Assembly: GCF_027627475.1 (NCBI RefSeq)
Contig: NZ_CP115484.1
Span: forward strand, 372,001-436,000
Direction of reading: 5' to 3'
Source: Paenibacillus sp. SYP-B4298
GTDB lineage: Bacteria > Bacillota > Bacilli > Paenibacillales > Paenibacillaceae
DNA length: 64,000 bases
In this document: piece after piece, positions 8,420-16,542 of the stretch
Layout of the letters: each line of letters begins with the position of its first letter
Position numbering within the stretch: position 1 is the stretch's first letter
Translations under genes and position numbers: made by a program
The notes under the pieces: generated by a model
The model's database searches: none
Seen by the model: the letters and a program-made list of their open reading frames with translations, nothing else
Told to the model about the DNA's origin: nothing

Positions 8420-9463
8420 ATGATATGTTTTTCTGTTGCTTGTAGGGGAGTGTTACTTCTGATTAAATTGGTAGACGTGCATAAAGACTACGTATCTGGC
8501 AGTGCCGTGGTTCATGCGCTGAGCGAGGTGCATCTGACGATAAAACGAGGCGAGATATTTGGCGTTATCGGACATTCGGGAGCAGGCAAGAGCACGCTGT
8601 TGCGCTGTGTGAATCTACTGGAGCGGCCTAGCTCCGGGAGAGTTATTGTTGGCGATGTGGATCTGATGATGCTGGGCGAGAAGGAGCTGCAGCAGCGCAG
8701 GCAGAAGATCGGCATGATCTTTCAACATTTCAACCTGTTGACCACGGCTACGGTGCGCGACAACATCGCCTTGCCGCTCAAGACATCCACGCTAACCAAA
8801 GTCCAGATCAGAGAGCGGGTAACGGAGCTGCTCGAGCTGGTCGGGCTGAGTGCACATGAACATAAGTATCCGTCACAGTTGTCCGGTGGGCAGAAGCAGC
8901 GTGTAGGCATCGCCAGAGCGCTCGCCAATCACCCGGATGTGCTGCTATGCGACGAGGCGACCTCGGCGCTCGATCCGCAGACGACGGAGGCGATCCTGAC
9001 GCTGCTGAAGGATATTAACGCTAAGCTCGGCATTACGATACTGCTTATTACCCATGAGATGCATGTCATCCGTGCGATCTGTGACAGGGTTGCGGTGATG
9101 GACTCCGGCCGCATCATCGAGCAGGGGGATGTGCTGAATGTATTCCTGAATCCGCAGCATGACACGACGAAGGACTTTGTGAGTCAGGTTGCTGATGTGC
9201 TGGATACAGATCGGCTGGCGCTTCATCCGCAGGGGCGCATCATTCGGCTCACCTATCGGGGGAACATGGCCTATGAGCCTGTCTTGTTCGATACTGTCCG
9301 GTCAACGACAGCCTCCTTTGTCATTCTGCAAGGAACCGTCTCGCGCATGAAGGACACGCCTTACGGCCAACTGATCGTGGAGCTGCGGGGAGAACGGGCA
9401 GAGACGGATCGGATTATCGCCGAGCTTAGACAGCATGGATTGGATGTGAGCATTGTACAATGA
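8420..9463 (+). CDS. metN: Methionine ABC transporter ATP-binding protein
   Basis: A 347-residue ABC ATPase. Walker A is GHSGAGKST, the signature is LSGGQKQRVGIARAL, Walker B is VLLCDEATSALDP and the switch histidine is in LLITHEMHV. After the nucleotide-binding domain (about residue 240) comes the NIL regulatory domain typical of MetN (from about residue 265 to the end), which senses methionine in the family. The start is uncertain: ATG 8420 has AGGA 5 nt upstream, but homologous reading would begin near LIKLVDVHKDY at about 8456-8468, where GGGGAG (8444-8449) precedes a CTG. metI overlaps its stop (ATGA). Confidence 0.93.
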   Translation: MICFSVACRGVLLLIKLVDVHKDYVSGSAVVHALSEVHLTIKRGEIFGVIGHSGAGKSTLLRCVNLLERPSSGRVIVGDVDLMMLGEKELQQRRQKIGMIFQHFNLLTTATVRDNIALPLKTSTLTKVQIRERVTELLELVGLSAHEHKYPSQLSGGQKQRVGIARALANHPDVLLCDEATSALDPQTTEAILTLLKDINAKLGITILLITHEMHVIRAICDRVAVMDSGRIIEQGDVLNVFLNPQHDTTKDFVSQVADVLDTDRLALHPQGRIIRLTYRGNMAYEPVLFDTVRSTTASFVILQGTVSRMKDTPYGQLIVELRGERAETDRIIAELRQHGLDVSIVQ

Positions 9464-10125
9464 GTAACTTCTTTCAGGATATTCGCTGGGATCAGATTAT
9501 TAAGGCGACCAAGGAGACGCTGATGATGATGGGCATGTCGTTGCTGCTTACCATCGTGATAGGACTGATCCTCGGTATTATTTTATTTCTGACCTCTGGC
9601 GGGCAGATGCTGCACAATAAATGGATCTACCGCTTACTGTCCTTGGTGGTAAATATATTACGCTCGGTGCCCTTTGTTATTCTCATTCTTGTCCTGTTGC
9701 CGGTATCCAAGTTCATCATGGGCACCTCGATCGGCGTGCCGGGAGCCATCCCGCCACTCGTCATTGCGGCAGCGCCGTTCTTCGCCAGATTAGTGGAAGC
9801 ATCGCTTCGCGAGGTGGACAGGGGCGTCATCGAGGCTGCGGCTGCGATGGGGCTGTCGAAGTGGATGATAGTCTGGCATGTTATATTGCGGGAGGCACGT
9901 ACAGGACTGCTGGCGGGGGTGACGATTACAACGATTACACTCGTCTCCTACACGGCGATGTCCGGTGTTATCGGGGGCGGCGGTCTGGGCGATCTGGCGA
10001 TTCGCTATGGCTTCCAGCGCTTTCAACTGGATGTGCTGATTGTGACGGTAGCGCTGCTGGTCATTATGGTTCAACTTCTGCAGATGGCAGGCGACGCACT
10101 CGTGCGGCGACTGAGCCGGAAGTAG
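9460..10125 (+). CDS. metI: Methionine ABC transporter permease
   Basis: A 221-residue inner membrane permease with about five transmembrane segments. The cytoplasmic coupling motif EAAAAMGLSKWMIVWHVILRE is the BPD_transp_1 signature that docks onto MetN. Further family marks are NILRSVPFVILIL and SGVIGGGGLGDLAIRYGFQRF, typical of MetI/MetP. Its ATG overlaps the metN stop as ATGA, so the two are translationally coupled. Confidence 0.94.
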   Translation: MSNFFQDIRWDQIIKATKETLMMMGMSLLLTIVIGLILGIILFLTSGGQMLHNKWIYRLLSLVVNILRSVPFVILILVLLPVSKFIMGTSIGVPGAIPPLVIAAAPFFARLVEASLREVDRGVIEAAAAMGLSKWMIVWHVILREARTGLLAGVTITTITLVSYTAMSGVIGGGGLGDLAIRYGFQRFQLDVLIVTVALLVIMVQLLQMAGDALVRRLSRK

Positions 10126-10177
10126 ATTGAATAGTATAGTTATAAGAATATAGAGACAAGGGTAGGAGGAGAAGGAA

Positions 10178-11056
10178 ATGAAGAAATCATTGTTTATTGT
10201 ATTCGCACTCGTGCTGGTGCTGGCGGGATGCGGACAGAAGGGGACAGGGAGCACGAACACTCCGGCTGCCAATGATACAACAGGCGGTGCAGGCAATACC
10301 CAGATAGAGAAAAAGGAAGAGCCTGCTGCGGAGCCGATTACGCTGAAGGTGGGCGCATCGCCCGTCCCTCATGCCGAGATTCTGGAATCGGTGATTCCTG
10401 TATTGAAGGAGCAAGGCATCAATCTGGAGATTTCGGAGTTCACAGATTATGTACTGCCGAATGTGCAGTTGTATGAGAAACAACTGGATGTGAACTTCTT
10501 CCAGCATGTGCCTTATCTCGATCAGTTCAACAAGGATAAAAATTATGATCTCGTGCAGGTTGCCGGCGTCCATGTGGAGCCGTTTGGCGTCTATTCCAGC
10601 AAGCTGAAGTCGATCGACGAGCTGCAGGACGGCGCGAAGATTGCAATTCCGAATGATCCTTCCAATGGCGGTCGGGCTTTGCTGCTGCTTGCCCAGCATG
10701 GCTTGATCACACTGGATGAATCCAAGGGTGTTGAAGTGACCGTAGCGGATATTAAGGACAACCCGCGCAGCTTCGAGATTGTCGAGCTGGAGGCAGCCAC
10801 ATTGCCGCGGGTGCTTGATGAAGTAGCCATCGCAACCATTAACACGAACTATGCGCTTGAGGCCGGACTGAATCCGACAGAGGATGCGCTGTTTATTGAA
10901 GATAAGGATTCCCCGTATGTGAACATTGTTGCTGCCCGCCCGGATAACAAGGACTCGGAGGCGATCCAGAAGCTGGTGGCAGCGTTGCAGACACCTGAGG
11001 TGGAGAAGTTCATCAATGAGAAGTATAAGGGTGCTGTTGTGCCGGCGTTCAAATAA
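10178..11056 (+). CDS. metQ: Methionine-binding lipoprotein of the NlpA family
   Basis: A 292-residue lipoprotein with signal peptide and lipobox LAGC (Cys18), then a Gly/Thr/Asn-rich linker. The mature domain has VGASPVPHAEIL, FTDYVLPNVQL, DVNFFQHVPYLDQFN and IAIPNDPSNGGRALLLL, which define the MetQ/NlpA family. It captures methionine (D- or L-, or methionine sulfoxide in some homologues) outside the membrane for MetN-MetI. It lies 52 nt after metI with GGAGGAGAAGG upstream, the third gene of the operon. Confidence 0.94.
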   Translation: MKKSLFIVFALVLVLAGCGQKGTGSTNTPAANDTTGGAGNTQIEKKEEPAAEPITLKVGASPVPHAEILESVIPVLKEQGINLEISEFTDYVLPNVQLYEKQLDVNFFQHVPYLDQFNKDKNYDLVQVAGVHVEPFGVYSSKLKSIDELQDGAKIAIPNDPSNGGRALLLLAQHGLITLDESKGVEVTVADIKDNPRSFEIVELEAATLPRVLDEVAIATINTNYALEAGLNPTEDALFIEDKDSPYVNIVAARPDNKDSEAIQKLVAALQTPEVEKFINEKYKGAVVPAFK

Positions 11057-11120
11057 GTAATAAAGCGGAAAGCACAAAGCTCGAATGTTGATGCGAGCCA
11101 GGTGTATAGCAAGAAGCGAC

Positions 11121-11165
11121 AGCCCTTCCGTTCCACGTTGCAGTGGGATGGAAGGGCTTATACGT
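11121..11165 (+). terminator. Hairpin after metQ
   Basis: Stem AGCCCTTCC (11121-11129) / GGAAGGGCT (11150-11158), extended by an imperfect inner stem, followed by TATACGTCTTA. The tail is only moderately T-rich, but the position after metQ suits a terminator. Confidence 0.55.
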
Positions 11166-11184
11166 CTTATGATGTATCGGAACA

Positions 11185-11193
11185 TGATACAAT
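11185..11193 (+). promoter_or_regulatory. Extended -10 promoter of the first AraC-type regulator
   Basis: TGATACAAT matches TG-N-TACAAT. It overlaps an inverted repeat GTATC-N7-GATAC (11174-11190) that could be an operator. Confidence 0.4.
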
Positions 11194-11237
11194 AAGGGAG
11201 AAACAGGATGTAAGGGGAAAGGATCGAGGATAGCAGC

Positions 11238-12938
11238 ATGAGCATGGAACGATGGGGATATGATAATCAGCTAGGGGCTCATCCCGTGGAGGCTCCTTCG
11301 TCAGGCAATATAGCAACAGAATGGCTGCCGCACCTAGTGGGTATCGCCTTGGTGGAGGCTTTTCCGGCTGCGGGTCAGGAGCCGTTGGAGTTAAGGCACT
11401 ATCGGCTGCTATTCGTTCAGCAGGGCAAGGCGGTATTTATCGTCAGCGGTCGGCAAGTGGTGCTGCGCTCGCCCGGAATTTATGTGATGGCGCCTGGCAT
11501 GAAGATAGAGTCGGCGCGGCAGCCGCAAGAGCCACTGGAAGCCTATCAGTTGGATTTTCAAATCTATCAACGAAGCAGCACGAAGGCAAGTGAGGGAACA
11601 GAGCGCTTAATCTATGAGCAGGCAGACAATCTTCCTGTGCATGGACTCATTAATTGGAGAATCGATGCGCTGAAGCGGCTGCTGCTGCAACTGTACGCGC
11701 ATCGCAGCGAGCAGCACACGGCTTCGGAGCAATTAAAGACAGGCCAGCGGCTATTGAAGCTGCTGGAGCTGCTGCTACCGCTACCGCTGGAGCGACCGCA
11801 TGAGGATACAGACGAGGACCGAATGACCGCTGCCATCCGCTATGCGGCAGAGCATAGCCATGAAGAGGTGAAGGTGGAGCAACTGAGCGAGTTGGCGGGG
11901 CTGCAGCTCTCGTCGTTCTCTCGTCGCTTCAGACAGATGATGGACAAGTCTCCAACCGAATTTATTGCACAGAGGCGGATGAACAGAGCGAAGGAGCAGC
12001 TCATTACCGGTGGCTGGCGCAATATGCGCGAGGTGGCGCAGAGTAGCGGCTTCCATGATGAATTTTATTTCAGCAGACGGTTCAAGCAACTGCACGGCAT
12101 CTCGCCCTCCCGTTATCGGCTGGAGGTGACCCGTGATACCTCGATTATCTCGCTCTCCTATCCATATACGGAGCAATTGCTTGCGCTCGGCATTATTCCG
12201 CGGGCTGCGCAGGTGCCTGTCGCGCTGCAGGGCACGCTGCCCGTGCTGCCGCTCCCATATCATGAGAAGGATCCTTGGGAGATTAGCCGCAACATGTTCG
12301 TCGATTGCGCGCCGGAGCTGATTGTCTGCAAGGACAATGTGCTCAGGCAGGCCCGCCTCCACATCGGGGATGTAGCGCCGATTATCTCTTATCCATGGCG
12401 AGCCTATGATCTGTTCGGCCTGCAGCAGCAACTGGCGCGTGTGCTCGGGCGCGAGCTGCAGGCCGAGCAGTGGCGGGAGCAATACCACCTGCAGGAGCTA
12501 CAGGCCAGAGAGGCACTGCCTGTGGAGCAGCGCGGCGCTACCTTGGCGATCTGTGTGCTGCATTCCAGAGGCTGGAGATTGTACGGTGCGCGCAACATCG
12601 GCCATGTCTTCTACCGCGCGCTCGGCTTTCAGCCGCCGGAGCAGGTGCGAAGGGCGCTGGAGCAGCATCCGCCTGGCGTCGAATTTACATGGATGGAGCT
12701 GGATGTGGAGCGGCTGGATAACGTAAAGGCCGATTATCTTGCCTTCGTCGTCCAGTCCGAGCAGGGAGAGATGGAGGTTCGACGCCGTCTGCAGCATTCA
12801 CTATCCTGGAGGAGGCATCCCGCGATTCTCCAACGAAGGTATACGGTGCTGGACTGGCATCGTTGGATGGTGTATGCGCCGCTCTCGGTACAATGGCAGT
12901 TGCAGCAGGCGGTTACATTGTTTGACGAAAGTCTGTAA
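11238..12938 (+). CDS. AraC regulator fused to a siderophore-binding-protein domain (locus 1)
   Basis: 566 residues in three parts. Residues 1 to about 175 are a cupin-like N-terminal region. Residues about 195-296 are an AraC-type double helix-turn-helix (VEQLSELAGLQLSSFSRRFR, then MREVAQSSGFHDEFYFSRRF and GISPSRYR). Residues 300-566 resemble a periplasmic-binding-protein domain of the FecB/FhuD class (LALGIIPRAAQV, APELIVCKDNVLR, VAPIISYPWR). The layout is that of B. subtilis Btr (YbbB), which binds a ferric siderophore inside the cell and activates the uptake genes. The receptor and permease genes 13088-16260 follow in the same direction and are its likely targets. Confidence 0.88.
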   Translation: MSMERWGYDNQLGAHPVEAPSSGNIATEWLPHLVGIALVEAFPAAGQEPLELRHYRLLFVQQGKAVFIVSGRQVVLRSPGIYVMAPGMKIESARQPQEPLEAYQLDFQIYQRSSTKASEGTERLIYEQADNLPVHGLINWRIDALKRLLLQLYAHRSEQHTASEQLKTGQRLLKLLELLLPLPLERPHEDTDEDRMTAAIRYAAEHSHEEVKVEQLSELAGLQLSSFSRRFRQMMDKSPTEFIAQRRMNRAKEQLITGGWRNMREVAQSSGFHDEFYFSRRFKQLHGISPSRYRLEVTRDTSIISLSYPYTEQLLALGIIPRAAQVPVALQGTLPVLPLPYHEKDPWEISRNMFVDCAPELIVCKDNVLRQARLHIGDVAPIISYPWRAYDLFGLQQQLARVLGRELQAEQWREQYHLQELQAREALPVEQRGATLAICVLHSRGWRLYGARNIGHVFYRALGFQPPEQVRRALEQHPPGVEFTWMELDVERLDNVKADYLAFVVQSEQGEMEVRRRLQHSLSWRRHPAILQRRYTVLDWHRWMVYAPLSVQWQLQQAVTLFDESL

Positions 12939-13007
12939 CCTGTCATAGACCCGCTATTTCCTTGATCAATGCAATAAAGTCCATGGCAAAATGGAATAAA
13001 GAAGTCA

Positions 13008-13036
13008 TGGACGACGAGCCGCTTGCCCGCTATACT
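13008..13036 (+). promoter_or_regulatory. Promoter of the first siderophore transporter operon
   Basis: TGGACG (13008-13013), a 17-nt spacer and TATACT (13031-13036). The Fur box begins 8 nt downstream of the -10, over the expected transcription start. Confidence 0.45.
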
Positions 13037-13043
13037 TCATTAA

Positions 13044-13058
13044 TGATAAAGATTATCA
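13044..13058. promoter_or_regulatory. Fur box 1
   Basis: TGATAAA-G-ATTATCA matches the Bacillus 7-1-7 consensus TGATAAT-N-ATTATCA at 13 of 14 positions. It lies 30 nt before the receptor lipoprotein start and overlaps the predicted start of transcription, fitting iron repression. Confidence 0.85.
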
Positions 13059-13087
13059 ATTTCAAATAAAGAGGGGCTTGCAGGCAT

Positions 13088-14113
13088 ATGCGAAAATGGA
13101 GTGTAGTTTTAATCATGATAACATTGGTTTTATGTGGGCTTGCGGGCTGTAGCGCTTCTTCGACTCCAGCCCCTAACGGAATGGGCGGCGGGGATGCTGC
13201 GGCAAAAGGGACGTCGACGAATTCTTCCGCGGCAGCGGCTAGCGGAACATCGGATAAGCAGGAAGCGGCAGGCGGGGAGCGGCTCATTCGCCATGAGGCG
13301 GGCGAGACGAAGATCAGTGGCACGCCGTCGCGTATCGTCGTGATGGAGTATGGATTGCTCGCCTCGGTGCTTGCGCTCGGGGAACAGCCTGTCGGCTACA
13401 CGGATGATGGCAAGCAAGGAACACTCGAGGAGCTCGGATTTTTGAAGCAAATGGGAGATTACACTCCAGCAGGCACAAGGCAGCAGCCAAACCTGGAAGT
13501 CATCCGCACGCTCAAGCCGGATCTGATCATTGGCGACTACGCTCGCCACAATGAAATCTATAAAGAGCTGTCGGACATTGCTCCAACGCTCCTGCTGCCG
13601 GATACAAAGGCGAACTATGAGGATGCGCTGAACAATCATCTGATCATTGGCGAGGCGCTGGGCAAGGAAGCGGAGGCGGCAGCCTATGTCGATGCGCATC
13701 AAGCACTGCTGAAGCAGACGGCGGCGATGCTGCCGCAGGACAAGAGCTATCTGATCGTCAGTCTGGGGGATAAGGTGCTCAATCCGCGCACGAACCTGTT
13801 CTTCCAGCCGAGTATGCTGGAGAAGGCGGGGTTGAAGTATGCGCTCCAGGCAAGCGCGCCGGATGAAACGGCTATCAAGGCCAGCATCGAGCAATTGCTG
13901 GAGATTGACCCTGATGTTCTGTTCGTCACGAACAGCGAGCTGCTGGAGGAATGGCGCAAGGACCCGTTGTTCATGCAACTGAAGGCGGTTCAGGAGGATC
14001 AGGTTTTCCCGGTGCTGCATAGCAAATGGTCATTCAACCGTAGCGTGCCGGGCGCTAATGTCGTGCTGGAGGAACTGAAGGCTCTTGCACCGAGCATCAA
14101 GTCGCAATCCTAG
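13088..14113 (+). CDS. Iron-siderophore ABC transporter substrate-binding lipoprotein (locus 1)
   Basis: A 341-residue FecB/FhuD-type receptor. The signal peptide ends in lipobox LAGC (Cys21), and an Ala/Ser/Thr-rich linker follows to about residue 62. The binding domain shows RIVVMEYGLLASVLALGEQP, PNLEVIRTLKPDLIIGDYAR, LSDIAPTLLLP and DPDVLFVTNSE, typical of the class III binding-protein fold with a long connecting helix. GAGGGG lies upstream of ATG 13088. It is the first gene of a Fur-box-controlled operon with two permeases; which siderophore it binds cannot be read. Confidence 0.92.
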   Translation: MRKWSVVLIMITLVLCGLAGCSASSTPAPNGMGGGDAAAKGTSTNSSAAAASGTSDKQEAAGGERLIRHEAGETKISGTPSRIVVMEYGLLASVLALGEQPVGYTDDGKQGTLEELGFLKQMGDYTPAGTRQQPNLEVIRTLKPDLIIGDYARHNEIYKELSDIAPTLLLPDTKANYEDALNNHLIIGEALGKEAEAAAYVDAHQALLKQTAAMLPQDKSYLIVSLGDKVLNPRTNLFFQPSMLEKAGLKYALQASAPDETAIKASIEQLLEIDPDVLFVTNSELLEEWRKDPLFMQLKAVQEDQVFPVLHSKWSFNRSVPGANVVLEELKALAPSIKSQS

Positions 14114-14164
14114 TCTTTCGCTAAGGGCGGTGCGGCACATGAACATGTATAAGGAGCGCACAAC

Positions 14165-15202
14165 ATGATGATGAAAGCCTCACAGCGCCGCGGTATCCCG
14201 GGGCGCGGCAGCCGCAGGAGGCTATGGACGGTGGCGACGGCTTGCGGGGTGTTGCTTGCTGTAGCGATCCTGATCTCACTGCGCTATGGCTCAACGACCT
14301 TATCCGTCAGGGTGCTATATGATGCGATCTTCCATTACACGCCGAGCAGGGAGCAGTTGATTCTGAAGACCTTGCGTCTGCCGCGCGTGGTGGTTACCGT
14401 ATTGGTTGGAGCCAATCTGGGCGTTGCCGGGGCGCTGATGCAGGCGATCACTCGCAATCCGCTGGCCTCGCCAAGTGTATTCGGGCTAAATGCGGGCGCT
14501 GCCTTCGCGGTAGTATGCATGACGATGCTGCTGCCGGGACTGTCTGCAGCCTGGCGAGTATATGGCGCTTTTGCCGGTGCGCTCGGAACCGCAGTTCTCG
14601 TGTATGCCTTGAGCCATATGATCCGGTGGGGAAAGATCGAATTGAACATGACACTGGTCGGTGTCACAGTTCAAACCTTCCTGGCTGTAGGTACTCAGGC
14701 GATGCTGATCTTCAATGAGAGCAAGACCGAGCAGCTCTTGTTCTGGCTTGCCGGTTCAGTCGTCGGTAACCGGACTTATGAGGCATCCGTATTGGCAATA
14801 TGGAGTCTGCCTGGACTTGCTGCGGCTGCTTGGCTCAGTCGTTCGGTATCGGTGCTGGGACTGGGGGACGAGCTGGCTCGGGGACTGGGGCAGCGGGTGC
14901 GGCTGCTGCGCGGGGCGGCGCTGGCGGTCGTCGTTGTGCTTGCCGGGGTCTCGGTATCGATCGCCGGCCCGATCGGCTTTGTCGGGCTCATCGTTCCGCA
15001 TATGGCTCGCTACATACTCGGCCTCGATTATCGGCGGATTATTCCGGCCAGTGCGCTGCTCGGGGCGCTGCTGCTGACGCTCGCCGACATCGGATCGCGC
15101 TGGATCAGCTTTCCTGGAGAGACGCCGGTCGGCATCGTTACCGCATTATTGGGCACGCCATTCTTTATTTATCTGGCGCGCAGAAGGAGAACGGGACAAT
15201 GA
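14165..15202 (+). CDS. FecCD family iron-siderophore permease, first subunit
   Basis: A 345-residue BtuC/FecCD-type permease with about ten transmembrane helices. Family marks are TLRLPRVVVTVLVGANLGVA, GALMQAITRNPLASPSVFGL, GPIGFVGLIVPHMARYILG and the end TPFFIYLARRRR. The start at 14165 (ATGATGATG) has AAGGAG upstream. It overlaps the next permease by ATGA, so both halves of the heterodimer are made together. No ATPase gene follows. Confidence 0.94.
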   Translation: MMMKASQRRGIPGRGSRRRLWTVATACGVLLAVAILISLRYGSTTLSVRVLYDAIFHYTPSREQLILKTLRLPRVVVTVLVGANLGVAGALMQAITRNPLASPSVFGLNAGAAFAVVCMTMLLPGLSAAWRVYGAFAGALGTAVLVYALSHMIRWGKIELNMTLVGVTVQTFLAVGTQAMLIFNESKTEQLLFWLAGSVVGNRTYEASVLAIWSLPGLAAAAWLSRSVSVLGLGDELARGLGQRVRLLRGAALAVVVVLAGVSVSIAGPIGFVGLIVPHMARYILGLDYRRIIPASALLGALLLTLADIGSRWISFPGETPVGIVTALLGTPFFIYLARRRRTGQ

Positions 15203-16260
15203 CGGAAGCAATGCGGAAGGAGCAGGACCGCGACTTGAGCAACGTGCAGTTGACAGTAGAACGAGGGCGGGGCTCGCGTCAGCAGTGGCTGGTGCTGCTG
15301 GGGCTCGCATCCACTCTGCTGCTCGTCGCGCTGCTGAGTCTGGTGCTGGGCGCGATCCCGATTCCGCCTGCGGAGATAGCTGCTGTATTGCTCGGTCACG
15401 GGAATCCCGATTATCGCGTGATTCTGCTTGATTATCGGCTGGCACGTGTGCTGATCGGCGCACTGATCGGCGCAGGGCTGTCTGTTGCGGGGACGGTCAT
15501 TCAGACGCTGCTGCGCAACCCGCTTGCCTCCCCGGGCACGCTGGGCATTACCGCAGGCGCTGGACTGGGCGCGGTCATGGTGGCGCTGCTGCTCCCTGCT
15601 TCGATGGCAGGGATGATGTCCCCAGCGGCAATGGTTGGCGGGGCAGCCGTAGCACTGGCCATCTACTTCATCGCGTATCGCGGCGGCATCGATCCGATAC
15701 GACTGGCGCTCGTCGGTGTCGCGATGGGCGCATTTTGCAGCGCAGGAATCGACCTGATCCTGCTGCGCGGCAGCGCCAATCTCGCAACCGCACTCGTCTG
15801 GCTGACCGGCAGCCTGTGGGGGCGCGGCTGGAGCGAGCTGTTCGGGCTGCTGCCCTGGATTGGGGTGCTCCTGCCCGTCGTCTGGCGTCTGGCGCTCCAG
15901 CTAGATCTGCTGCAACTGGGCGAGGCGGCGGCACAGGGGCTTGGCATGCGGGTAGCAGCGATCCGGCTGCTGCTGTTTTGCGCGGTCGTCGGCCTGGCTG
16001 GCGCCTCGGTATCCGCTGCGGGCACGATCGGCTTCGTCGGCCTCATCTCCCCGCATATGGCCCGCCTGCTTGTCGGCGGGCGTCATCGCATTCTGCTGCC
16101 GACGGCAGCCTTATGCGGCTCATCGCTTGTGCTGGCCGCCGATCTATGCGGTCGGCTGCTGCGCCCGCCGCTGGAGATTCCGGCGGGGCTGATTATTAGC
16201 GCGGTCGGCGCTCCCTTCTTCATCTATCTGCTATGGCGTGTTTCCCGCAAGCGTCGCTAG
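15199..16260 (+). CDS. FecCD family iron-siderophore permease, second subunit
   Basis: A 353-residue partner of the preceding permease. The ATG at 15199 overlaps the previous stop; the frame is open far upstream (to 14800), but that part lies inside the first permease gene. It carries DYRLARVLIGALIGAGLSVA, GTVIQTLLRNPLASPGTLGI, GTIGFVGLISPHMARLLVGG and GAPFFIYLLWR. It would form the channel with the 14165 product. The operon ends here without a FhuC-type ATPase, so a shared ATPase encoded elsewhere is needed, as with YusV in B. subtilis. Confidence 0.93.
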   Translation: MTEAMRKEQDRDLSNVQLTVERGRGSRQQWLVLLGLASTLLLVALLSLVLGAIPIPPAEIAAVLLGHGNPDYRVILLDYRLARVLIGALIGAGLSVAGTVIQTLLRNPLASPGTLGITAGAGLGAVMVALLLPASMAGMMSPAAMVGGAAVALAIYFIAYRGGIDPIRLALVGVAMGAFCSAGIDLILLRGSANLATALVWLTGSLWGRGWSELFGLLPWIGVLLPVVWRLALQLDLLQLGEAAAQGLGMRVAAIRLLLFCAVVGLAGASVSAAGTIGFVGLISPHMARLLVGGRHRILLPTAALCGSSLVLAADLCGRLLRPPLEIPAGLIISAVGAPFFIYLLWRVSRKRR

Positions 16261-16327
16261 AGCCTGGCGCTAATCCCGCAAGCAGGCTACCATACCGGGG
16301 GTCTTCCAGTACGTCCCCCAATTCAAA

Positions 16328-16371
16328 GGCTGGGCGAGAAAACCGTGGGGTTTTCCGTCCGGCCTTCATTT
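16328..16371 (+). terminator. Probable terminator of the siderophore permease operon
   Basis: A long imperfect stem: GGCTGGGCGAGAAAACC pairs with GGTTTTCCGTCCGGCC around a GTG loop, then TTCATTT. The rest of 16261-16542 shows nothing else recognisable. Confidence 0.5.
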
Positions 16372-16542
16372 GATGAGGCTCGTCAGGTACGCACACTTCA
16401 GGTGCCCTGTGCACCAGCGGAGCAGCTTGTGGGCACATTTGTCGCCTTCCTGAGATTGAAGTACAATAAATAGCAGATAAAAGATGAGCAGCGTGCTGTG
16501 TTCGCTTGAGCTTTACATCATCCTATTGCGGGAGGAATGCCG

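Noticed and set aside
8094-8460. SAM riboswitch (S-box) or T-box before metN
   Set aside because: I searched by eye for the conserved S-box core and the T-box sequence and found neither. A covariance search would be decisive.
14800-15198. Upstream extension of the second siderophore permease
   Set aside because: The open frame continues into the first permease gene, but the ATGA overlap at 15199 and family alignment place the start there.
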